A DNA stretch of 64,000 nucleotides, from NCBI GenBank assembly GCA_937868765.1, contig CALMNL010000004.1, forward strand, positions 1,624,749 to 1,688,748, read 5' to 3'. The stretch comes from an uncultured Desulfatitalea sp. (GTDB lineage: Bacteria; Desulfobacterota; Desulfobacteria; Desulfobacterales; Desulfosarcinaceae). The first letter of the stretch is position 1. Every line of letters begins with the position of its first letter. The position numbers were made by a program, and so were the translations under genes. Below, in pieces: positions 33,664-43,960 of the stretch. The notes beneath the pieces are model-generated. The model had not been told where the DNA came from. It ran no database searches and saw nothing but the letters and a program-made list of their open reading frames with translations.

Positions 33664-35640
33664 ATGGCATTACCGAATAAGCCTGTGGGTGAACTTAAAG
33701 CCGTACGGGATCCTGAAGTCGTTGAAAAAGAAGTCGACATCCTCATCGTCGGCGGCGGTATGGCCGCTTGCGGCACCGCCTTTGAAGTCAAGAAATGGTT
33801 GCAGCCCGGCCAGACCGTGCTGCTGTGCGACAAGGCCGCCATGGAGCGCTCCGGCGCCGTGGCCCAGGGCCTTTCCGCCATCAACACCTACGTCGGCGAG
33901 AATGCTCCGGAAGATTACGTCCGCATGGTGCGCAACGACCTGATGGGCCTGGTGCGCGAAGACCTGATCTTCGACCTGGGCTGCCACGTGGATGACTCCG
34001 TGCACCTGTTCGAAGAGTGGGGCCTGCCGATCTGGAAAAAATCCGCCGACGGCAAGAACCTCGACGGCAAAAAAGGCCAGACCATGGGTACCCTGAAGAA
34101 GGGTGCCAAACCGGTCCGCACCGGCAAGTGGCAGATCATGATCAACGGCGAGTCCTACAAGCGCGTCGTGGCCGAAGCGGCGAAAAAAGCCCTGGGCACC
34201 GACAACATCATCGAGCGCTGCTTCATCGTCGAACTGCTGCTGGATGCCAACAAGCCCAACACCATCGCCGGCGCCGTCGGCTTCTCGGTGCGCGAGAACA
34301 AGGTCTACATCATCAAATGCAAAACCATGATGGTCGCCTGCGGCGGCGCTGTGAACATCTACCAGCCCCGTTCGGTCGGCGAAGGCAAAGGCCGCGCCTG
34401 GTATCCGGTGTGGAACGCCGGTTCCACCTACACCATGTGCATGAAGGTCGGCGCCGAACTCTCCATGATGGAAAACCGTTTCACGCCGGCTCGTTTCAAA
34501 GATGGATACGGCCCCGTGGGTGCCTGGTTCCTGCTCTTCAAGGCCAAGACCCTCAACGGCCTGGGCGAGAACTTCGCCGCCAGCGACGCCGCCAAAGCCG
34601 AGCTGCAGAAATACGCTCCTTACGGCACCGCCGCCATCACCCCGACCTGTCTGCGCAACCACCTGATGCTGTTCGAGATGAAAGAGGGCCGCGGCCCGAT
34701 CATCATGGACACCGTCACCGCTCTGGCGACCCTGGGCAAGACCATGGACAAGAAAGAGCTCAAGCACCTCGAGTCCGAAGCTTGGGAAGACTTCCTGGAC
34801 ATGACCTGCGGCCAGGCCAACCTGTGGTGCGCCCAGAACTGCGAACCGGAGAAGAAAAACTCCGAAGTTATGCCCACCGAACCGTACCTGCTGGGTTCCC
34901 ACTCCGGCTGCTGCGGCCTGTGGACCTCCGGTCCGGACCTGCCCTGGGTGCCGGATGCCTACAAAATTAAAGCCGACAACGGCAAAGTGTACAACCGCAT
35001 GACCACCGTCAACGGTCTGTTCACCTCCGGCGACGGCGTTGGCTGCTCCGGCCACAAGTTCTCCTCCGGCTCCCATGCCGAAGGTCGCATCGCCGCCAAG
35101 CAGATGGTCCGTTACGCCAAGGATCATGCCGACTTCAAACCGACCCTGAAGCAGTCCAAGGCCGAACTGGTGGATCTGGTCTACAAGCCGGTCCGTACCT
35201 ACCTGGATCACTGCAACTATACCACGGCCGAGAACATCAACCCCAACTACATCAAGCCGAACGGCATGATGTACCGCTTGATGAAGGCCACCCATGAGTA
35301 CGGCGCCGGCACGGCGACCTACTACATGACCAGCAGCAAGAGCCTGGAAATCGTCATGGATCTGCTCCAGACCATGCGCGAAGATTGCGCCAAGATGGCC
35401 GCCGGCGACCTGCACGAACTGATGCGCGCCTGGGAAATCGAGCACCGCATCTGGACCGTGGAAGCTCACCTGCGTCACATCCAGTTCCGTAAAGAGACCC
35501 GCTACCCGGGCTTCTACTATCAGGCCGACTACCCCGGACAGGATGATGCCAACTGGTTCTGCTTCGTCAACTCCAAGTTTGATCCGGCGAAGAAAGAATG
35601 GTCAACCTTCAAAAAAGACTACATCAAGATCATCCCGTAA
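33664..35640 (+). CDS. aprA: Adenylylsulfate reductase alpha subunit
   Basis: 658 residues, normal for AprA. FAD site DILIVGGGMAACGTAFEVKK, then MERSGAVAQGLSAINTYVG, the substrate-site region ENRFTPARFKDGYGPVGAW and SGCCGLWTSGPD, and SGDGVGCSGHKFSSGSHAEG near the second FAD contact. It lies 58 bp after aprB with a TTTTAGGAGG ribosome site and ends at a strong terminator. Codon choice is strongly biased, as in highly expressed genes. Confidence 0.98.
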   Translation: MALPNKPVGELKAVRDPEVVEKEVDILIVGGGMAACGTAFEVKKWLQPGQTVLLCDKAAMERSGAVAQGLSAINTYVGENAPEDYVRMVRNDLMGLVREDLIFDLGCHVDDSVHLFEEWGLPIWKKSADGKNLDGKKGQTMGTLKKGAKPVRTGKWQIMINGESYKRVVAEAAKKALGTDNIIERCFIVELLLDANKPNTIAGAVGFSVRENKVYIIKCKTMMVACGGAVNIYQPRSVGEGKGRAWYPVWNAGSTYTMCMKVGAELSMMENRFTPARFKDGYGPVGAWFLLFKAKTLNGLGENFAASDAAKAELQKYAPYGTAAITPTCLRNHLMLFEMKEGRGPIIMDTVTALATLGKTMDKKELKHLESEAWEDFLDMTCGQANLWCAQNCEPEKKNSEVMPTEPYLLGSHSGCCGLWTSGPDLPWVPDAYKIKADNGKVYNRMTTVNGLFTSGDGVGCSGHKFSSGSHAEGRIAAKQMVRYAKDHADFKPTLKQSKAELVDLVYKPVRTYLDHCNYTTAENINPNYIKPNGMMYRLMKATHEYGAGTATYYMTSSKSLEIVMDLLQTMREDCAKMAAGDLHELMRAWEIEHRIWTVEAHLRHIQFRKETRYPGFYYQADYPGQDDANWFCFVNSKFDPAKKEWSTFKKDYIKIIP

Positions 35641-35680
35641 TGGGCGCGTGTCGGTTAAGAGTTAAGCGCTGACACCTTAT

Positions 35681-35716
35681 ACCTCCAGGCGCCTTGCGCG
35701 CCTGGAGGTTTTTATT
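35681..35716 (+). terminator. Intrinsic terminator after aprA
   Basis: A perfect 12-bp stem ACCTCCAGGCGC/GCGCCTGGAGGT (35681-35692 with 35698-35709), a 5-nt loop, then TTTTATT. It separates aprBA from qmoABC. Confidence 0.9.
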
Positions 35717-35765
35717 AAAGGGCGCAGGCGATCACCCTTTTGTTGTTGCAGGTTTTGAAACGTGA

Positions 35766-35802
35766 AGCCGGCATCTGGAACCCCCGGCGCCAGATGCCGG
35801 CT
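35766..35802. repeat. Inverted repeat upstream of qmoA
   Basis: AGCCGGCATCTGG (35766-35778) and CCAGATGCCGGCT (35790-35802) form a perfect 13-bp stem with an 11-nt loop in the 311-bp aprA-qmoA spacer. No T tract follows, so it is more likely an operator or RNA element than a terminator. The rest of the spacer holds no gene. Confidence 0.5.
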
Positions 35803-35951
35803 GCACGGTTCAGAGTCACAAGATCCAGGGGTATCGCCTGGCCGCCAAGGCGCGCGGTCGGCGCAAATTTATTTTTTTGGAGCGGATTCCGGCGGTTGTT
35901 GCGGAAAGCAGGAACTGCTTCTGACAAATTCAGAACGTACGGAGGGATAGC

Positions 35952-37229
35952 ATGACAAGTGAAAACAAGGCCCCCGCAAATGGAAGCATCGTGGTGGTTG
36001 GGGGCGGCATCAGCGGCCTGACCACGGCCATCGAAGCCGCCGAGGTGGGGTACGAAGTCTACCTGGTGGAGAAAAACCCCTACTTGGGCGGACGGGTCGC
36101 CCAGCTCAATCAGTATTTCCCCAAACTGTGTCCGCCCACCTGCGGCCTGGAAATCAACTTTCGCCGCATCAAGGACAACCCGCGCATCAAGGTGTTCACC
36201 CTGGCCGAAGTGGAAAAGGTCGAGGGCGCGGCGGGCAACTACAACGTGACCGTGAAGCTCAATCCGCGCTACGTGAACGAGAAATGCACCTGCTGCGGCG
36301 CTTGCGCCGAAGCGTGCACCACCGAGATCAACGATGAGTTCAATTTCGGCATGGGCACCAAAAAGGGCGCCCACCTGCCGTTCGAAATGGCTTTCCCGGC
36401 CCGCTATGTGCTTTCCAAGCAGATCATCGGCACGGCCGACGCCCAGAAAGCCAAGGAAGCTTGTAAATACGACGCGATCGATCTGGAGATGCAGCCCAAG
36501 ACGCTGAACCTTTCGGCCGGCGCCGTGGTGTGGGCCACCGGTTGGGAACCCTACGACGCCCGCAAGATCGACAACCTGGGCTTCGGCCAGTACGACAACA
36601 TCATCACCAACATGATGATGGAGCGCCTGGCCTCCCCCAACGGCCCGAGCAAGGGCATCATTACCCGGCCTTCGGACGACAAGGCCCCCCAGAGCATCGC
36701 CTTCGTGCAGTGCGCCGGGTCGCGCGATCAGAACCATCTGCCCTACTGCTCCTACATCTGCTGCATGGCGTCGCTGAAACAGGCCACTTACGTGCGCGAG
36801 CGTTACCCCGATGCCAAGATCTACATCTTCTACATCGATCTGCGCACCCCGGGCCAGCGGTACGAGAAGTTCTACAAGAAGGTGAAGGCCGACGACAAGG
36901 TGTTTTTCATCAAAGGCAAAGTGGCCGAGGTGAGCGAGGATCCAGCCACCAAGAACATCACCGTGACGGCGGAAAACGCCGTGACCGGCGAGAAGATCAA
37001 GCAGACCGTGGACATGGTGGTCCTTGCCACCGGTATGCAGCCTACGGCCGCCAATGCCAAGCCGGCGGCGGACCTGAAGTACAACGCCGACGGCTTCATC
37101 CTCAATGATTTCGAGAAGGGCGGCATGTTCGCTGCCGGGTGTGCCAATAAGCCGGCGGACGTGGTTTCATCGAATCAGAATGCTACCGGCATGGCCCTGA
37201 AGGCCATCCAAACCCTGGCAAGGCAGTAG
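35952..37229 (+). CDS. qmoA: Quinone-interacting oxidoreductase subunit QmoA
   Basis: 425 residues, HdrA-like flavoprotein. FAD motif SIVVVGGGISGLTTAIEAAE, the FPKLCPPTCGLEINF region, an Fe-S site CTCCGACAEACTTEIND and CAGSRDQNHLPYCSYICC. QmoABC carries electrons from menaquinol to AprAB and is needed for sulfate respiration. GGAGG ribosome site 5' of ATG 35952; qmoB follows after 10 bp. Confidence 0.96.
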   Translation: MTSENKAPANGSIVVVGGGISGLTTAIEAAEVGYEVYLVEKNPYLGGRVAQLNQYFPKLCPPTCGLEINFRRIKDNPRIKVFTLAEVEKVEGAAGNYNVTVKLNPRYVNEKCTCCGACAEACTTEINDEFNFGMGTKKGAHLPFEMAFPARYVLSKQIIGTADAQKAKEACKYDAIDLEMQPKTLNLSAGAVVWATGWEPYDARKIDNLGFGQYDNIITNMMMERLASPNGPSKGIITRPSDDKAPQSIAFVQCAGSRDQNHLPYCSYICCMASLKQATYVRERYPDAKIYIFYIDLRTPGQRYEKFYKKVKADDKVFFIKGKVAEVSEDPATKNITVTAENAVTGEKIKQTVDMVVLATGMQPTAANAKPAADLKYNADGFILNDFEKGGMFAAGCANKPADVVSSNQNATGMALKAIQTLARQ

Positions 37230-37239
37230 GAGGTCATCC

Positions 37240-39576
37240 ATGGATAAAAAATATGGTGTGTATATATGCGAAGGTTGCGGAATCGGCGAATCCCTGGACG
37301 TTGCGGCGATCAAGGGCGTTGCCGAAGAGGAGGGGTACAGCTGTAAGACCCATCCGAATCTGTGTGGCGCCGCCGGCGTCGACTTTTTGAAGAAGGAAAT
37401 CGAGGGCGGCGTCAACACCCTGGTGCTGGCCGCCTGTTCCCGGCGCGTGAATTTCGATACCTTCCGGTTTCCGGGCTGCATCGTGGACCGGGTCAACCTG
37501 CGCGAAGGCGTGGCCTGGTCCCATCCCCGCGACAAGTTTCCGCCCCTGACCGAAGAGCAGAAGGCCGATGCCGATTACTATGACCGCGTCCAGATGATGG
37601 CCGAGGATTACCTGCGCATGGGCATGGCCCGGGTGCAGAAGGTCACCTTGCCCGAGCCGTTCAAGCTGGAGAAGATCTCCGAGAAGATCCTGGTGATCGG
37701 CGGCGGCATCACCGGCATGAGCGCGGCGCTCGATGCGGCCAAGGCCGGCTATGCGGTGACCATCGTGGAAAAAGAGGCTCAGCTGGGTGGCGCGGCCCTC
37801 AATTGGCGCAGCCAGCTGCCCATTGCCGACCCCTACGACCAGTTGATCCCGCCGGTGGTCGATGCCAAGATCCGGGCCGTGCAGACCAACCCCAAAATCA
37901 CGGTCAAGACCAACACCGTCGTGGCCCGTCTGGCCGGCCAGCCGGGCGAGTTCACGGTCACTTTCAAAAAGCCCGGCGAGAAGATCGAGTTCGACGTGCC
38001 CTATCCCCTGCCGCCCGAGATGCGCGTGGATGAAAGCGGCAAGGAGCTGGACGCCGAGACCCTCAACAAGAAATACATGGAATACAACGAGGGCAGGGTC
38101 GACATCCTGACCTTGGACCCCAACGGCGAGCTGTTCGGCGCCGTGATTCTGGCCGCCGGCTGGCGGCCGGACACCATCGAAGGCGAAGCATATGCCCATC
38201 TGGGCGTGGGCCAGAGCCCCGACGTGGTGACCAACGCCCAGTTCGAAGCCATCGCCAAGAAGGGCAAGATCGTGCGGCCTTCCGACGGCAAACCGGCCAA
38301 GTCGGTGGTCTTCATCCAGAGCCCGGGCAAGGATGCCGACGACAGCGATTTCGACTTCGCAGGAGCCGTTACCAGCCTGGTGAGCCTCAAGCAGGCCAAG
38401 TACGTCCGCGAAGATTACGAAGACGGCAAGGCCTATGTCTTCTACCAGCACATGCGCACCCCGGGCTTGAACGAGAATTTCTACAAGAGCCTTCAGCAGG
38501 ATCCGGGCATCTTCATGACCAAGGGCAGCGTGCTCAACGTCTCCAAGAACGGCGGCGGCCTGATCGTCGAAGCCAGCGATACCCTGCTCGGCAAACAGCT
38601 CAAGGTCAAGGCCGACATGGTGGTTCTGGCCGCCGGCATGGTGCCTGCCACCAAAGACGACCCCGTGGTCAACATGGCCTACCGCCAGGGTCCGGCCTTC
38701 CGGGATATCGCCCTGTTCAACGGCTACTGCGACTCCAACTTCATCTGCTTCCCCTACGAAACCCAGCGTACCGGCATCTATGCCGCCGGTGCCGTGCGGC
38801 GCAGCATGACCACCGAAGAAGCCATGGAAGATGCCACCGGCGCGGCCCTCAAAGCCATCCAGTGCATCAGCTCCACCAACCGCGGTGTGGCGGTCCATCC
38901 CCGTTCGGGCGACATGACCTTCCCGGATTTCTTCTTCCAGCGCTGCACCCAGTGCAAACGCTGCACCCAGGAGTGCCCCTTCGGCGCCCTGGACGACGAT
39001 GCCAAAGGCACGCCCAAGCCCAATCCCACCCGCTGCCGGCGTTGCGGTACCTGCATGGGGGCCTGCCCCGAGCGCATCATCGGCTTTGCCGATTACAACA
39101 TCGACAGCATCGGCTCCATGGTGAAGGCCATCAAAGTGCCATCGTCCGACGACTACTCCGAGCCGCCGTTGCGCATCCTCGGCCTGGTATGCGAGAACGA
39201 CGCCCTGCCGGCCCTGGACATCGCGGCCCTGAACAAGCTCTCCTACTCGGCCGACGTGCGGCTGATCCCGGTGCGCTGCCTGGGCTCGGTCAACGTGATC
39301 TGGATCAAGGATGCGCTCTCCCAGGGTATGGACGGCGTCTTCCTGCTGGGCTGCAAGCACGGCGACGATTACCAGTGCCACTTCGTCAAAGGCAGCGAGT
39401 TGGCCGGCATCCGCATGAAGAAGATCGGCGAAGCCCTGGCCAGCCTGGCCCTGGAAGTTGAGCGGGTGGGCCAGTTCGAGATCGCCATCGACGAGTACGA
39501 CAAGATTCCCAAGATCGTCGACGATTTCGTGGCCAGCATCGAAGCATTGGGGCCGAACCCCTTCAAGGGCTTCTAA
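37240..39576 (+). CDS. qmoB: Quinone-interacting oxidoreductase subunit QmoB
   Basis: 778 residues. N-terminal Cys motif YICEGCGIGESLDV, FAD domain KILVIGGGITGMSAALDAAK, two [4Fe-4S] motifs CTQCKRCTQECPFGA and CRRCGTCMGACPERI at about residues 570-605, and a C-terminal MvhD-like domain (LGLVCENDALPALD to LLGCKHGDDYQCHF). It combines HdrA- and MvhD-type modules as in known QmoB, and connects QmoA and QmoC. Confidence 0.96.
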   Translation: MDKKYGVYICEGCGIGESLDVAAIKGVAEEEGYSCKTHPNLCGAAGVDFLKKEIEGGVNTLVLAACSRRVNFDTFRFPGCIVDRVNLREGVAWSHPRDKFPPLTEEQKADADYYDRVQMMAEDYLRMGMARVQKVTLPEPFKLEKISEKILVIGGGITGMSAALDAAKAGYAVTIVEKEAQLGGAALNWRSQLPIADPYDQLIPPVVDAKIRAVQTNPKITVKTNTVVARLAGQPGEFTVTFKKPGEKIEFDVPYPLPPEMRVDESGKELDAETLNKKYMEYNEGRVDILTLDPNGELFGAVILAAGWRPDTIEGEAYAHLGVGQSPDVVTNAQFEAIAKKGKIVRPSDGKPAKSVVFIQSPGKDADDSDFDFAGAVTSLVSLKQAKYVREDYEDGKAYVFYQHMRTPGLNENFYKSLQQDPGIFMTKGSVLNVSKNGGGLIVEASDTLLGKQLKVKADMVVLAAGMVPATKDDPVVNMAYRQGPAFRDIALFNGYCDSNFICFPYETQRTGIYAAGAVRRSMTTEEAMEDATGAALKAIQCISSTNRGVAVHPRSGDMTFPDFFFQRCTQCKRCTQECPFGALDDDAKGTPKPNPTRCRRCGTCMGACPERIIGFADYNIDSIGSMVKAIKVPSSDDYSEPPLRILGLVCENDALPALDIAALNKLSYSADVRLIPVRCLGSVNVIWIKDALSQGMDGVFLLGCKHGDDYQCHFVKGSELAGIRMKKIGEALASLALEVERVGQFEIAIDEYDKIPKIVDDFVASIEALGPNPFKGF

Positions 39577-39639
39577 CGAGGGGCTTTGATCGAAAAACGA
39601 ACATTCACCCTGGTTTCGTATAATTGAGGAGGTAACAGT

Positions 39640-40788
39640 ATGTCCGATTCTTATATGGTCGAACCCGATGTCGGCTTTATCAAAGATGTGATGAAGCTGG
39701 GCGGCCAGGATCTGAAGAAGTGCTACCAGTGCGCCACCTGCTCCGTGGCTTGTCCCATCTCTCCGGACAACAAGCCGTTTCCGCGCAAAGAGATGATCGC
39801 CACGTCCTGGGGCTTGAAGGACCGTCTCGTGGGCAACGCCGATATCTGGCTGTGCCACAACTGCGGCGATTGCACCACCCGCTGCCCCCGCGGCGCCAAG
39901 CCCGGAGACGTATTGGCCGCCGTGCGGGCCTACGCCGTCACGGAATACGCCGTGCCCAAGGCGTTGGGCAAAATGGTCAACGATCCGAGCAAGCTGCCCA
40001 TCCTGCTGGCCATACCGGCCATTATCATCCTGGTGGTCGGCATGTTGACCAATCTGGTCGGCCTGGGCTGGCTCAGTTTCGCGCCCACGGGGGAGGAAAT
40101 CTGGCAGAACAATTACATTAATAACTATCTGGTGGATATCATCATGATCCCCACCTTTACCTTCGCGATCGTCGTGTTCGCCCTGGGCTTGAAACGGTTC
40201 GTCGCAGACATTCATGCCAATGCGCTGGCCGAAGGCAAAACAGACAAGCAGAAGATCGAGCCTGTGGCGTTCCTTCAGGCGCTGGTCCGTGTGGTCCCCA
40301 CCATCGCCAAGCACAATCGCTTCAGCGAGTGCGGCGAGAACAAGGAGCGCGCCACGGCCCACATGATGGTACTTTACGGGTTCATCGGCCTGTTCATCGT
40401 CACCGCCTGCTTCTTCGTAGCCGAGTGGGTTTTCCACATCGAAGGCCCCTACAGCCAGATCAACCCCATCAAATGGCTGGGCAACATCGGCGGCATCGCC
40501 CTGATCATCGGCGGCGGGCTGATGATCGCCAAGCGCATGGGGCAGAAAGAACAGACCTCCAGCTACAAAGACTGGTACCTGCTGGGCCTGGTGATGCTGC
40601 TGGGCGGCACCGGTTTGCTCACCGAAATGCTGCGCCTGGGGCACCAGTATGGCTTGATGGCCCTGGTCTATTTCCTGCATTTGATCTTCGTATGGTCGCT
40701 CTTCGCCTATACCCCCTTCTCCAAGCTGGCGCACCTGGTGTATCGTACGGTGGCCATGACGTACCAGGAGTATTCGGGACGCAAATAG
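39640..40788 (+). CDS. qmoC: Quinone-interacting oxidoreductase membrane subunit QmoC
   Basis: 382 residues. Soluble HdrC-like N terminus with two cluster motifs, CYQCATCSVACPISPDNKPF and CHNCGDCTTRCPRGA, followed by about six membrane helices of the NarI-like haem b type with conserved His in the last helices (YFLHLIFVWSLF). It takes electrons from menaquinol. Terminator follows. Confidence 0.96.
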   Translation: MSDSYMVEPDVGFIKDVMKLGGQDLKKCYQCATCSVACPISPDNKPFPRKEMIATSWGLKDRLVGNADIWLCHNCGDCTTRCPRGAKPGDVLAAVRAYAVTEYAVPKALGKMVNDPSKLPILLAIPAIIILVVGMLTNLVGLGWLSFAPTGEEIWQNNYINNYLVDIIMIPTFTFAIVVFALGLKRFVADIHANALAEGKTDKQKIEPVAFLQALVRVVPTIAKHNRFSECGENKERATAHMMVLYGFIGLFIVTACFFVAEWVFHIEGPYSQINPIKWLGNIGGIALIIGGGLMIAKRMGQKEQTSSYKDWYLLGLVMLLGGTGLLTEMLRLGHQYGLMALVYFLHLIFVWSLFAYTPFSKLAHLVYRTVAMTYQEYSGRK

Positions 40789-40815
40789 GCGTTACGCTGT
40801 CAAGGAGTTGAATGC

Positions 40816-40852
40816 AAGGGGGCTGTGGCCGCAGGGCGACAGCCCCCTTTTT
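40816..40852 (+). terminator. Intrinsic terminator after qmoC
   Basis: AAGGGGGCTGT (40816-40826) pairs with ACAGCCCCCTT (40839-40849), followed by TTTTCG. It closes the qmo operon. Confidence 0.88.
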
Positions 40853-40925
40853 CGTTGAAGTTGAAAATTCGTGGCCGGTCCCGCCTGGCTTCGGCCAGCG
40901 GTCTTGAGCCTTTGGATGCTGAGAT

Positions 40926-42343
<1,418 letters not shown>

Positions 42344-42347
<4 letters not shown>

Positions 42348-42691
42348 TACGCAAGATTTTCATTCCCCTTTCCGAAGAAGAGGTGGCCCCTCGATTCGAC
42401 CTGGCCGCGGAGGTGCTGCTGGCCGAGCTGGGGGAGGATGGGCGCATTCTGCAGGAAAAAGTCTTGATTCTGCCCGAACCCTCCTCGGAGCGGTTGTGCC
42501 ACATGGTGATGACCGAACGGGCCCACACCGTGATTTGCGGCGGCATCGAAGAGGAGGTTTTCGATTACCTGACCTGGAAAGGCATCGTGGTGATCGATGA
42601 CGTCATCGGGATGGCCTCCAGGGTGCTGCGCCGCCATGCGGCCGGCAATCTGAAGGCCGGCGAGATCGTTTCCGGCGCCGGCCCGGCATGA
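42344..42691 (+). CDS. NifX/NifB-type cofactor-binding-like protein
   Basis: 115 residues. It begins KIFIPLSEEEVAPRFDLAAE, the typical start of the dinitrogenase iron-molybdenum cofactor-binding fold, and has VICGGIEEEVFDYLTWKGI. Such proteins often occur near sulfate-respiration and Fe-S genes with no nitrogenase role. Translationally coupled to the sigma-54 activator, so it may be its signal partner. Confidence 0.72.
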
Positions 42692-42702
42692 CTCGGCGGC
42701 GT

Positions 42703-42751
42703 CGTACGAATATGTTTCATAATGTTTCTATCTCGTACTAATATGTTGCAT
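42703..42751 (+). promoter_or_regulatory. Tandem upstream activator sites
   Basis: CGTACGAATATGTTTCAT (42703-42720) and CGTACTAATATGTTGCAT (42734-42751) are 16/18 identical direct repeats spaced 31 bp apart (three helical turns). They lie 70-118 bp upstream of the sigma-54 promoter, the normal place for enhancer-binding sites. ATGTTNCAT within each is nearly palindromic. Confidence 0.7.
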
Positions 42752-42820
42752 TTTGGCTTAATTCCGTTCCGGGTTTGTGAAGGGGCGGGATCGCTTATAG
42801 CAATATCAGTTAGATAGCCG

Positions 42821-42836
42821 TGGCACGGGCCTTGCT
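42821..42836 (+). promoter_or_regulatory. Sigma-54 (RpoN) promoter
   Basis: TGGCACG-GGCC-TTGCT matches the -24/-12 consensus TGGCACG-N4-TTGCA/T at every fixed position. The predicted start is near 42847, about 40 nt before ATG 42887. Confidence 0.82.
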
Positions 42837-42886
42837 CAGAAGTTTCTCCTTCAATTCGATCGATGGAGAGCAGGCAGCCCGAGCCC

Positions 42887-43279
42887 ATGGAACAACGAAT
42901 CATCATCGTCGCCAAAGAGAGCACTTTATGGACCCAGCTGACGCATCATCTGCGCCAGGAGGGCTTCATGGTCGCCACCACCGAGCGCGAAGAGAAGGTG
43001 GCGGCCTTGCTTTCCGGTCCTGGAAGGTGCCTGGTCCTGCTCGGCCTGGAAGGCCTGAAACGAGAAGGGATCGCCATCCTGCGCACGATCCGTAAAGATT
43101 TTCCCCTGGTGGACGTAATCACGATCAATGCGGGCCACCATCTGGATCTCTCCATCGAGGCCATGCGCCTGGGGGCCTTCGACGATTTTCTGATTCCCTT
43201 TGATCTGGACGGCCTGATGGCGTGCATCCACAGGGCGCTGAGCAACGCGAGCAACCGTTCCCGCAAGGAGAGGAAATGA
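42887..43279 (+). CDS. Degenerate receiver-domain protein (pseudo-response regulator)
   Basis: 130 residues (an ATG at 42863 would add eight). The fold pattern of a CheY-like receiver is clear (RIIIVAKE at the start, AMRLGAFDDFLIPFDLDGLM at the end), but the phosphoacceptor Asp is replaced by Gly53 in VLLGLEGL, the acidic pair is VAKE, and the conserved Lys is Ile. It cannot be phosphorylated in the usual way and may bind a partner constitutively. It is the first gene behind the sigma-54 promoter. Confidence 0.75.
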   Translation: MEQRIIIVAKESTLWTQLTHHLRQEGFMVATTEREEKVAALLSGPGRCLVLLGLEGLKREGIAILRTIRKDFPLVDVITINAGHHLDLSIEAMRLGAFDDFLIPFDLDGLMACIHRALSNASNRSRKERK

Positions 43280-43352
43280 GCCCGGCGGGTCGATATGAAT
43301 TTCCGAACATCAAACCCGAAACTCCGGCGCCGGCCGGGGGAGGAGGCGAACA

Positions 43353-43910
43353 ATGAAGAATTTAAAGGTGAAAGATCTGATGGTGCCGCGGGCGGAGTAT
43401 GCGGCCATCTCCGAAGACGCCAGCATCTATGAGGCGGTCCTGGCTCTGGAAAAGGCCCAGCAGGAGTTCGACCAGACCCGTTACAAGCATCGGGCCATTC
43501 TCGTGGAAGACAAGGCCCATAAAATTGTGGGCAAACTGGGGCAACTGGACGTGCTGCGCTCGCTGGAGCCCAAGTACCAGGAGATGAGCGCGGACACCCC
43601 GGGCATGGCCAAGTTCGGCTTCAGCAAAAAATTTCTACTATCCATGCTCGAGAACTACAAGCTCTTCGACAAGCCCCTGGACGATCTGTGCCGCAAGGCC
43701 GGTCAGGAAAAGGTCGCCAAGTACATGCACCGCCCCACCGAGGGAGAGTATATCGACGAAAACGACTCTCTGGACAAGGCGATCCATCTGTTGGTGGTGG
43801 GCCACCATCAATCGCTGCTGGTCACCAGCGGCAGCGAAATCGTGGGGTTGCTGCGCATGACCGATGTCTTCGCGGCGGTGTTTCATGCCATGAAGGCGTG
43901 CGCTTTCTAG
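43353..43910 (+). CDS. CBS-domain protein
   Basis: 185 residues with two CBS motifs: NLKVKDLMVPRAEYAAISED with KIVGKLGQLDVLRS, and VAKYMHRPTEGEYIDENDSL with SEIVGLLRMTDVF. CBS pairs bind adenosyl nucleotides such as AMP or ATP. AMP is a product of APS reduction, so an energy or AMP-sensing role toward the neighbouring transporter is attractive but unproven. GGGGGAGGAGGC ribosome site. Confidence 0.83.
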   Translation: MKNLKVKDLMVPRAEYAAISEDASIYEAVLALEKAQQEFDQTRYKHRAILVEDKAHKIVGKLGQLDVLRSLEPKYQEMSADTPGMAKFGFSKKFLLSMLENYKLFDKPLDDLCRKAGQEKVAKYMHRPTEGEYIDENDSLDKAIHLLVVGHHQSLLVTSGSEIVGLLRMTDVFAAVFHAMKACAF

Positions 43911-43960
43911 CTCAGGATTGCGAAAAACCATTTTTAAAAGGATCTGATAAAGGGGGACAA

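Noticed and set aside
33670-35478. Long minus-strand open frame across aprA
   Set aside because: Antisense shadow caused by GC-rich codon bias; the translation has no family features and aprA is certain.
37234-40734. Minus-strand open frame of 1166 codons across qmoBC
   Set aside because: Antisense to well-recognised qmoB and qmoC; composition is that of a shadow frame.
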